Of a DNA stretch of 64,000 bases, positions 56,973 through 64,000 are shown in pieces. Below the pieces are notes generated by a model that saw only the letters and a program-made list of their open reading frames with translations, ran no database searches and was not told where the DNA came from. Within the stretch, counting starts at the first letter, position 1, and every line of letters starts with the position of its first letter. This DNA comes from Saprospiraceae bacterium (GTDB lineage: Bacteria; Bacteroidota; Bacteroidia; Chitinophagales; Saprospiraceae), in contig JADKGD010000008.1 in assembly GCA_016717145.1 (NCBI GenBank), positions 186,001 through 250,000 of the forward strand, read 5' to 3'. Position numbers and translations under genes: made by a program.

Positions 56973-56997
56973 ATACTTAAATAAAATTTATTATGGT

Positions 56998-57005
56998 CAA
57001 AAGTA
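56998..57005 (-). promoter_or_regulatory. -7 box TACTTTTG for the SDR gene
   Basis: A perfect TAnnTTTG match on the minus strand, 26 bp before the ATG at 56972. Confidence 0.45.
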
Positions 57006-57155
57006 GTGAAATTAATTTGTTATTGTTTCTTAATGTGATTACAAGTTCCTACCTGATTTATTGTAATATTATTTCTTGAAAAGAATTTTAATGAAGTGTA
57101 ATCATTCCAAGAGGAATAGGTCGAGGTGTTCTTTTGAGTTTTGTGTTATTCCGGA

Positions 57156-58187
57156 TTAGAGAAAATCAACATCAACTGCATAATTGTCATTCATTAAAAA
57201 ATCCAGCGCCCGTTGCATATCAAATCCTTCAAAGACTACTTTATCAAGTAGCTGAACAATAGGCAGATTTAAATTTTCACTTTTGGCAAGTTGATTAATG
57301 ATTTTTAACGTTCTTACACCTTCAACAACCTCAGTTGAGGTACTCATTATATGATTAAAGTTTTCACCCCGAGCCAGCCGTTTTCCGAAGGTATAGTTTC
57401 GGCTGTCTTCGCTTGTTGCTGTAGCAATAAGATCACCTATACCAGCTACTCCAAGATAAGCAGCTCCATTTGTTCCCATAGCTGTTCCAAAATAAATCAT
57501 TTCTCTGAGCCCTCTTGTTATTAAAAGAGACTGCATATTTTTACCCATGCCCATTCCGGCCAATATGCCTGAGGCTATTGCTATAATATTTTTAAATGCC
57601 CCTGCTATTTCGGCTGCTTTTAAATCGTGAGAACCAAATGCAAAAAACTTTTTACTGCTAAGGACTGTTTGGCCAAGTTTGATGACTTCATCGAATTCTG
57701 AGGCAATAACGGTCGCTGCAGGTTGCCCTGATAAAATTTCTTTGGAAAGATTTGGACCTGATAGACAACCTACACGAATGACATTGCTTTCCTGTCGAAT
57801 CACCTCTGTCATTGTGCAGACATCTTGTTTTGAAAAATTTAATTTTCTATAATCTTCTTCAGAAATTTTACTGACATCAAGACCTTTGGTACCTTGAATA
57901 ATAATATGTGAAGGTTTTAAAAACGGACAAAAGTCTTTCATCATTTGTCGAAAATTTGAAGAAGGTACTACTGCAAATAGAAGTTCACATTCTGAGGTTA
58001 TCTTTATTATATCATTAGTACCTAAAGTATTTTGTCTTAATTTGTGACCCAAATGTTCATGGCGTATGTTGATATTGTCAATAACATCAAGGTTTCGACT
58101 ATACATTAATACATCAACATTTCTTGCCAAAATTTTTGCCAATGTGATTCCGAAACTACCGGCACCTATGATACCGACTGTTTTCAT
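57156..58187 (-). CDS. gpsA: Glycerol-3-phosphate dehydrogenase [NAD(P)+]
   Basis: A 343-residue cytosolic enzyme reducing dihydroxyacetone phosphate to sn-glycerol 3-phosphate for phospholipid synthesis. Motifs: GAGSFGITLAKILARN (nucleotide binding), QGTKGLD, GCLSGPNLSKEILSGQPAATVIAS (signature), LKAAEIAGAFKNIIAIASGI (with the catalytic Lys), and GAAYLGVAGIGDLIATATSEDSRNYTFG. Length is normal. It starts 31 bp after the yidC stop on the same strand, so yidC-gpsA are probably co-transcribed, both serving membrane formation. Confidence 0.96.
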   Translation of the reverse strand: MKTVGIIGAGSFGITLAKILARNVDVLMYSRNLDVIDNINIRHEHLGHKLRQNTLGTNDIIKITSECELLFAVVPSSNFRQMMKDFCPFLKPSHIIIQGTKGLDVSKISEEDYRKLNFSKQDVCTMTEVIRQESNVIRVGCLSGPNLSKEILSGQPAATVIASEFDEVIKLGQTVLSSKKFFAFGSHDLKAAEIAGAFKNIIAIASGILAGMGMGKNMQSLLITRGLREMIYFGTAMGTNGAAYLGVAGIGDLIATATSEDSRNYTFGKRLARGENFNHIMSTSTEVVEGVRTLKIINQLAKSENLNLPIVQLLDKVVFEGFDMQRALDFLMNDNYAVDVDFL

Positions 58188-58218
58188 TTGTGTTATTTTA
58201 GGTGTAAAATTAGTAAAT

Positions 58219-60102
58219 TTACTTTTTCTTCTTTTGAGCTTGTATGGCTTGTTGCTGGTTCATTGCTTCTTCCAACTTTGCCTGAAATCCGCTTTTCTTT
58301 TTTGGCTTATCTTTCTCTTTAAGAAGTTGTTGCCTTATTTTAGCTTCATCAAAGATATAATTTTTTGTTACAACTGTCTGCAGAATATTGATCATATTAC
58401 TGAAAAACATGTAACAAGTTAACCCGGAAGCATAATTGTTGAAAAAAGCGAGGAACATAACCGGCATCAAATACTGAACATATTTCATTGCAGGATTTGC
58501 CGACATGTCCATATTTTGCATATTATAATAAGTATAAACTATAGTTGAAACAGCCCATAACAATGTAAATAAGCTTACATGTGCCCCAAAAAAAGGAATT
58601 TCATAAGGCAGCATAAATAACACGTCATAGGAAGACAAATCATTTGCCCAAAGGAATGGCTCCTGACGGAATGTTATGGAAGCAGGAAAAAAGCGGAACA
58701 ATGCATACCAAATTGGCATTTGCAATATCATAGGTAGACACCCCCCTAATGGACTGACACCATATTCCCTATATATTTTCATCGTTTCCATTTGTTGTTT
58801 TTGGGTATCATCTTTATATTTTTCTTTGAGGTGTGCCAATTCAGGTTTGAGGGCACCCATCTTAGCTTGTGAAAAAAGCATTTTGTACATTAGAGGATAC
58901 AAAAGCATTTTTATAAGAAAAATCAATAATATAATAACAATTCCCTTACTGCCTATGTAAGAAGATAGAAAGTCAAAGAATGGCCGAATTGCCCATCGAT
59001 TTATCGTGCCAAATATGCTGGAACCAAAAGGTATGATTTCTTCAAGATCATTATTAAATGCCTGAAGACGATCAAATTCATTTGGACCAACGTACATGGT
59101 CATAGCAAACATGCTTGCATCCGGATTTGACAAAGGAACTTTTATGTCTGAGGTAACTATTTTTACATCGTCGGAAGTTTTCAGGTCCGTCATTATAGTA
59201 GTCAATACTGCTGATGTAAAAGCCTGTTCTTTTGTTACTAATGAGGTATTGAAGAATTGATTTACATTTGAAATCCATTCAATATTTTTGTTGGAAAGGT
59301 CTTTTGTATCTGCTGCGGTACAGCTGCAATAATCTCTTCGTTCTTCTTTCTCCTTAAAGTAAATTGTAGAATAACTTTGCTCAAATTGGGTTCCTTTTTC
59401 ATATTTAGCTAGATGATTTTCCCAGAATAAAGGAAGAGACTTTATTCCAGGCGCCAGAATTTTACCAATTCCAACGGTATTTATTTCATATTGTAAGGTA
59501 TAATTGTCTGGACTAAGTTCATACTTTTGTTCAAAATAAGCTCCTGTTCCGGCAAATGCTTTAAAACTTATGCTATTACCTTTTTTTTCAGCTGTAAAAT
59601 ATAAATCGTTGGTATTTACTGTTTTAGTAATTGCTTCAGGTACCGGTAATGCGTATTCAAACTTATTTTCGGGACTACTTAATAGCTTTACCAATTCCTT
59701 TGTCTCAACACCATTACTATCAACAATTGTTTTGTAGTGTTTTTTAAGTTTTGCTTCCTTTATTTTGCCACCTTTATTGGTAAAGACAATTTTAATCAAT
59801 TCATTTTCTAATATTTCATCCTTTTCAATACCAATAGCTGAAGCCCCGAAAGCACCAAATTTAAGGGTTTTTTCCTGTGATGATACTGTATCTCCTTTAA
59901 AGCTATTTTCCTCGAGTCTATCAACAGCTTTTGTAGTATCTTTAATCGTTATACCTTTTTCAGTTATTTGCTGAACTAAGGCTATTGAATCCTGTAGATG
60001 TTTTGACTTTTCCAATTCTTCTTTAGATGGAGATGTAGTAATTGTCCAAACCATCAATGTGGCAAAAATGAGAATAAATCCTATGATTTGATTGCGTTCC
60101 AT
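58219..60102 (-). CDS. yidC: Membrane protein insertase YidC
   Basis: An inner-membrane insertase of about 627 residues. I choose the ATG at 60102 (MERNQIIGFILIFATLMVW), because the longer frame from 60141 would begin upstream of the -7 box at 60124. The first helix is followed by a large periplasmic beta domain (about 60-350), then the conserved C-terminal five-helix core (GSKGIVIILLIFLIKMLLYPLMYKML, LGGCLPMILQMPIWYALFRFFPASI). The tail is lysine-rich (KKKSGFQAKLEE..QAQKKKK), as expected for ribosome contact. In Bacteroidota the form is long, as here. It is followed by gpsA. Confidence 0.96.
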   Translation of the reverse strand: MERNQIIGFILIFATLMVWTITTSPSKEELEKSKHLQDSIALVQQITEKGITIKDTTKAVDRLEENSFKGDTVSSQEKTLKFGAFGASAIGIEKDEILENELIKIVFTNKGGKIKEAKLKKHYKTIVDSNGVETKELVKLLSSPENKFEYALPVPEAITKTVNTNDLYFTAEKKGNSISFKAFAGTGAYFEQKYELSPDNYTLQYEINTVGIGKILAPGIKSLPLFWENHLAKYEKGTQFEQSYSTIYFKEKEERRDYCSCTAADTKDLSNKNIEWISNVNQFFNTSLVTKEQAFTSAVLTTIMTDLKTSDDVKIVTSDIKVPLSNPDASMFAMTMYVGPNEFDRLQAFNNDLEEIIPFGSSIFGTINRWAIRPFFDFLSSYIGSKGIVIILLIFLIKMLLYPLMYKMLFSQAKMGALKPELAHLKEKYKDDTQKQQMETMKIYREYGVSPLGGCLPMILQMPIWYALFRFFPASITFRQEPFLWANDLSSYDVLFMLPYEIPFFGAHVSLFTLLWAVSTIVYTYYNMQNMDMSANPAMKYVQYLMPVMFLAFFNNYASGLTCYMFFSNMINILQTVVTKNYIFDEAKIRQQLLKEKDKPKKKSGFQAKLEEAMNQQQAIQAQKKKK

Positions 60103-60123
60103 TATCTTATTGTAAAATTTGCG

Positions 60124-60131
60124 CAAATGTA
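60124..60131 (-). promoter_or_regulatory. -7 box TACATTTG for yidC-gpsA
   Basis: A perfect TAnnTTTG on the minus strand, 22 bp before the ATG at 60102. It decides the yidC start. Confidence 0.5.
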
Positions 60132-60309
60132 CGATTTGCAATTCAATTGAATGAAGAATTTATGATTAAATGAAGCTTATTTCAGACGGGTATAGGTAAA
60201 ACTGGTTATAATATGATATTTATTTTTGTTGGCAATAGAAATAAAGAATTCAGGATCGTTCAGTAAATGGTATTTGCTGTTAAAGTTAACATAGTATGTC
60301 TAAGGCATT

Positions 60310-60349
60310 AAAAAAAAAAGGAATCAATATTGTTTGATTCCTTTTTTTT
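60310..60349 (-). terminator. Bidirectional-looking terminator after the small HTH gene
   Basis: A stem GGAATCAA/TTGATTCC with a 6-nt loop (60320-60341), flanked by an A-run on the left and T8 on the right, so it can act in both directions. It lies just past the stop of the minus-strand gene at 60355. Confidence 0.75.
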
Positions 60350-60354
60350 AATAT

Positions 60355-60612
60355 TTAAAATGCAATTGATTGCGCTTCAGCAAGTATTTTTTTTGCCAGA
60401 TGTAAAATTTGATCGTCATCCAGGTGCACTATACCGCCATTTGGTCCTGGTTCTATATGACATCCAACAACTTCACCGTTCTCAAATTTTTTAGCTCCGA
60501 AATAATTCCTGACTGTTTGTTCTTCTATATTTAACTCTGATGCAATTCGATTTACGCTACCTGTAGGTAACTGGTGTTTGATTTTCCTTAATTCATCAAA
60601 TGTAATGTTCAT
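60355..60612 (-). CDS. Small putative DNA-binding protein with helix-turn-helix
   Basis: An 85-residue soluble protein. Residues 4-40 look like a helix-turn-helix (FDELRKIKHQLPTGSVNRIASELNIEEQTVRNYFG). The remainder is a short beta segment rich in Gly and acidic residues (VVGCHIEPGPNGGIVHLDDDQI) and a closing helix (LHLAKKILAEAQ). I recall small proteins of this kind annotated as DNA-binding in Bacteroidota, but their role is unknown to me. The terminator directly downstream and 200 bp of separation from yidC suggest a single-gene transcript. Confidence 0.75.
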   Translation of the reverse strand: MNITFDELRKIKHQLPTGSVNRIASELNIEEQTVRNYFGAKKFENGEVVGCHIEPGPNGGIVHLDDDQILHLAKKILAEAQSIAF

Positions 60613-61001
60613 ATACGCAACAATTTAAAATGTTATAAAATATTTAAATTAAACCTAAATCTACAATATTGTTTTTAACTGACAAAACTTAATTAACATA
60701 TTATTTACAAAAAAAATATTAGGCGACTTGTAAAATTTTAGCTGTTGATCTATTTTAAAACAATATTGAAATATTATATCTTTAAGATTAATCAAAATTT
60801 ATATATTTAAAATATTTAGCATTAAATGCAGGACTTAAGCCAAATTTTAATTTTCAATAGATGAGATGACAAATTACTGCAGATGAATAAAATGACCTGA
60901 ATATACTTTTCAAAAATGATCTAATATCTTATGTGAGTTCCTTTTTTATTCATAAGACATTATGAATAAAAAACTTTGTGTTCATAAAGAACAACTCATA
61001 G
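60613..61001. other. AT-rich non-coding gap with a perfect 14-bp palindrome
   Basis: About 390 bp between the HTH gene and the aminotransferase stop. Bases 60942-60955 and 60960-60973 are perfect inverted repeats (TTTTTTATTCATAA) around GACA. Its 3' side is an A-run on both strands, so it is not a standard terminator. Nothing else is supported. Confidence 0.5.
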
Positions 61002-62216
61002 TCAATGATTATTTAAAATGTTGGAGACATTTTTTATTCTTGAAACAGCTTCAATTAGATCTGATTCAGAAGCAGCATATGATAATCGGATACAGTTATC
61101 AGCTCCAAAAGCAGCGCCGGAAACTGTACCGACATGAGCTTCAGTAAGCATGGCTTCCGCAAAGTCGTCAGCATTTTGTATTGTTACATTTCCACTAGAA
61201 GTGCCAAAGTAATGGCTTACATCAGGAAACATATAAAAGGCGCCCTCAGGTTTATTGACTTTAAAACCAGGAACATCCATTAGTGCTTTTATAATTAAAT
61301 CTCTTCTTAGGAGGAAGGCATCTTTCATTGCAATCGTTTCATTCCTGTTTGCCCTTAAAGCTACTGCGGCGGCTTCCTGGCTAAATGAGGCCGCACCCGA
61401 GGTAATTTGACCCTGAACCTTATTGCACGCATCTGCAAGCCACTTTGGTCCACCCATATATCCAAGTCTCCAGCCAGTCATAGAAAATCCTTTCGAAAAC
61501 CCATTAACAGTAGCCGTAAGCTCTCTCATGTTGTCAAATGCGCCAATACTTTCATGAGTGCCTCTAAAAGTAATGTACTCATATATTTCATCTGAGATCA
61601 CCAAAATATTTCCATTGGCTGAAATTACATCAGCAATGGCTTCCAATTCATCTTTTGAATATACTGAACCAGTAGGGTTGCATGGAGAAGAAAATATTAA
61701 TAGCTTAGTTTTGGGTGTGATGGCAGTCTTAATTTGATCCGCCTGTACTTTAAAATCATCTTCGATACCTGCGTTCAGAATAACAGAATTTCCACCGGCA
61801 AACTTTACGATCTCAACATATGAAACCCAATATGGAGCCAGTACAGTAGCTTCATCACCTTCATTAAGTACAGACATGCATATGTTTGCAATACTTTGTT
61901 TTGCCCCATTTGAGACGACTATATTTGCAGGTTCGAAATTTAGATTATTTTCAGTTTTGAATTTATCACAAATTGCCTTGCGCAAATCTAAACTCCCTGG
62001 TACCGGTGTATATTTTGTATTACCTTTTTTTAAAGCCGCATAAGCTGCATCCTTAATAAATTCTGGTGTATCAAAATCCGGCTCTCCAAGACTAAGACTG
62101 ATGACATTTACACCTTTTGATGCCAGATCTCTCGCTTTTTGCGCCATTCTGATGGTAGCTGACTCCTCCATTGCCTGAACTTTGTCAGACAACATTTTTG
62201 ATGGATTAATACTCAT
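61002..62216 (-). CDS. Aspartate aminotransferase (class I/II aminotransferase)
   Basis: A 404-residue cytosolic PLP enzyme. The opening helix MLSDKVQAMEESATIRMAQKA and the sequence SLGEPDFDTPEFIKDAA are typical of the AspC Ib group. SSPCNPTGSVYSKDEL, SDEIYEYI (Asp and Tyr contacting PLP) and the Schiff-base Lys in NGFSKGFSMTGWRLGY are intact. It transfers amino groups between aspartate and 2-oxoglutarate or related pairs. A promoter box TATATTTG lies at 62252-62259. Single gene. Confidence 0.93.
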   Translation of the reverse strand: MSINPSKMLSDKVQAMEESATIRMAQKARDLASKGVNVISLSLGEPDFDTPEFIKDAAYAALKKGNTKYTPVPGSLDLRKAICDKFKTENNLNFEPANIVVSNGAKQSIANICMSVLNEGDEATVLAPYWVSYVEIVKFAGGNSVILNAGIEDDFKVQADQIKTAITPKTKLLIFSSPCNPTGSVYSKDELEAIADVISANGNILVISDEIYEYITFRGTHESIGAFDNMRELTATVNGFSKGFSMTGWRLGYMGGPKWLADACNKVQGQITSGAASFSQEAAAVALRANRNETIAMKDAFLLRRDLIIKALMDVPGFKVNKPEGAFYMFPDVSHYFGTSSGNVTIQNADDFAEAMLTEAHVGTVSGAAFGADNCIRLSYAASESDLIEAVSRIKNVSNILNNH

Positions 62217-62251
62217 AAATTAAGATTTCTTAGTACACTATTTAATTGTCG

Positions 62252-62259
62252 CAAATATA
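62252..62259 (-). promoter_or_regulatory. -7 box TATATTTG for the aminotransferase gene
   Basis: A perfect TAnnTTTG on the minus strand, 36 bp before the ATG at 62216. Confidence 0.45.
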
Positions 62260-62382
62260 GACAAAATTTTATTTTGTTTTAAAATTCATCTTAATTTTTA
62301 CAATGCATTTACATTATTGGGCAGGTTTTAGTTTTAGATATAACTCAAAAGACGGATTATATCAGTATCTTTTTAAATATGT

Positions 62383-64000
62383 TTATCCGCCGTTAAAGTC
62401 AGGCTGGTCCTGTCCTTCGGATTTCCTATTACTTTTTTTAAAGAATGAAGCATCTGCTTTTCCAAACGGTATTTGTAATGTTACTTTAAAATATCTTGTT
62501 TCCCTGCGGCGCATAGATTCTTGAATATAAGTTGGTTGCGTATAAATAGTTATATCTTTACGTGAATTAAAAATATCATTAATTGAAAAGGTAACATTTG
62601 CAGTATTATTGAAAAATGACTTTTTTATAGCAAAGTCCATGAAGGCTATTCCTTTCCGGTTACCTTGAGGTATCGGACGATTGCCTTCATATGCACCATT
62701 AAGTTGAAGCGAAATTCCTGATGGTAAACGATAGTTAATGCTTGCCTTTCCATTTGCAGCCCAACCTGTGTTGGAAAATGTATCAACCACTACATTAAAC
62801 TTAAATATATTGGCATTCATCATGATATCCAGTTTTTTGCCAAAAGCGAGCCTCAATGTGTTATCAGATCCATATGTGATTTCATTTTTTCCATTTACAA
62901 AAGTTGTTACTAAAATGGTGGAGTCTACAGTTGATGGTTGCACCAAAGGTTTAAGTGTGTTTGTTTCGTTACTAAAATAAATGGTAAACAACCAATTGTG
63001 TGTTCCGAAAATTTTATTATAATTTAGTTCGGCAAGATTTATAAACTCAGGTTGAAGATTAGGATTTCCAATTGTAATGTTCTGTTTGTCATTTGCTTGT
63101 ATACCAGGCATCAATTGGCGGAAATTGGGACGTTGAATTTTGCGACTGAAGTTAAGGCCCATTTCAGTTGAAGAATCGATCTTTTTTGATAAAATAAATT
63201 GCAGGGAAAAGTGAACGCAGCAGGTCTTTAATATTACCTTTAGGATATGCGTAACCAAAATCAGAGGCCCCTTCCAGACGTGTAGTACCAGACATTGATG
63301 ACTGTTCAAATCGCAAACCAGCCTGAAACCCTATACGCTGTTTCATTTGACCACTATATGTTACGTAAGCAGCATTGATTCGTTCAATGATGCGGGTATC
63401 CTGTGAAAACTCTTTATCCAGAATATATTCATTTGTTACATAATCAAAAGGACTATAAAAATAATTCTGATCACGGGTGCTCCAAAAACTTCGGGCGCCA
63501 AGTTCAATTTTTGTAGAGTCATTTATTGGATTTATATAATCTATCTGAAAAACGCCCTGGTTGCTTTTATTTTCACCATATATATCAACAAGTTCAGGGT
63601 AACCTGGCAACATATTGCCTTCCATATTAAAACCAGTCGTATTCCAATTAGCCATATTAGAACCATTACCCCATGCATAGTTTGCTAACGTAGTCAAAGA
63701 TTTATTCTTTTTAGCATACATTTTTTTCCATTGAGCTTCCGCACTATTTCTCAAAAACTTATTTTCCGAAATAGTCTGTCTGCTTCCATACTCTGTTTTC
63801 TGTCTTGTTTCAGACTCGTAATTATAATTTTGAACTACCGGAACGTTAAATAGACCAGTATTAAAAGATGCATTTACAGAAATTGTATTTCTGATGTTTA
63901 GTGCATGATCCACATTGAGGCGCCCGGTCTGGAAAGTGTTTTTAAAAAACAAGTTGCTGTTTTGATTAAAATAATTAATAATATTTCCATCATTGAATAA
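62383..64000 (-). pseudogene. TonB-dependent receptor-like outer membrane protein, partial and frameshifted
   Basis: The 3' part of an outer-membrane beta-barrel protein that runs off the right edge of the window; the frame is open to 64000, and the apparent start at 63952 is only an internal TTG. Two frames overlap at 63164-63309. Removing one base from the T6 run at 63182-63187 joins AIYFIKK to IDSSTEMGLNFSRKIQRPNFRQL, restoring a continuous barrel. The C-terminal half has the alternating strands of the 'outer membrane protein beta-barrel' TonB-receptor relatives (MGLNFSRKIQRPNFRQLMPG, NPNLQPEFINLAELNYNK, YRLPSGISLQLNGAYEGNRPIPQG, FSINDIFNSRKD). No plug domain is in view, so the substrate is unknown. 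The stop is at 62383. Confidence 0.8.

Noticed and set aside
60103..60141. Upstream ATG of yidC adding 13 residues
   Set aside because: The box TACATTTG at 60124-60131 lies inside it. The second Met starts directly before the first transmembrane helix, as usual for YidC.

Overview
The window is about 64 kb of AT-rich chromosomal DNA from a member of the Bacteroidota. Saprospiria-like is my best guess, from the mix of SprB-repeat and PKD proteins; it is an inference. The supporting signs are three proteins with type IX secretion (T9SS) C-terminal sorting domains, DUF3857/transglutaminase proteins, an OmpA protein with thrombospondin type 3 repeats, a response regulator fused to a Crp-like domain, and many upstream regions with the Bacteroidota -7 promoter box TAnnTTTG. 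No prophage, insertion sequence or CRISPR array is visible.

Layout. 0-10.5 kb (minus strand): two DUF3857 envelope proteins, an AlkB-type alkane hydroxylase, and a tandem pair of equal-length PKD/T9SS paralogues. 10.7-20.2 kb: a potassium and stress-signalling block with KtrB-KtrA, a CBS protein, a response regulator-Crp fusion, a PAS histidine kinase, then divergently a CBS protein, a thioredoxin-fold/tandem-Usp fusion, a LOG protein, and an APC permease. 20.5-33 kb: metabolic and housekeeping genes (PhyH-like dioxygenase plus GH13 glycosidase, PLP decarboxylase, lipoprotein, pdxH plus RCK potassium channel, VOC protein, Tex, DUF47-Pit). 33-38.3 kb: OmpA/TSP3 protein, phosphohexomutase, tyrosine recombinase, HPF. 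38.65-51.9 kb: the canonical block tRNA-Thr/Tyr/Gly/Thr, tuf, tRNA-Trp, secE, nusG, rplK, rplA, rplJ, rplL, rpoB, rpoC, closed by a terminator. 52-64 kb (minus strand): a SprB-repeat T9SS adhesin with a CxxCH N-terminal domain, SDR, gpsA, yidC, a small HTH protein, an aspartate aminotransferase and a partial TonB-dependent receptor.

The most interesting items are these. (1) A candidate structured RNA of about 200 nt at 28.5-28.7 kb, with its own promoter box, a 14-bp closing stem, an internal three-way junction, an 8-bp pseudoknot and a terminal U-run; I do not recognise the family. (2) A divergent promoter at 16.40-16.46 kb whose two -7 boxes form an inverted repeat around a Crp/Fnr-geometry palindrome. 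A second site of the same geometry lies upstream of the other CBS gene, and a Crp-like regulator is encoded between them. (3) A thioredoxin-like domain without its CxxC, fused to tandem universal-stress domains. (4) About ten single-base frame breaks, mostly in homopolymers, confined to 0-20 kb and 63.2 kb and absent from the 42 kb between. They split otherwise full-length genes and look like long-read indel errors or recent decay. The composite genes are given as single features.

All functional calls rest on motifs read by eye. No database search or folding program was run.
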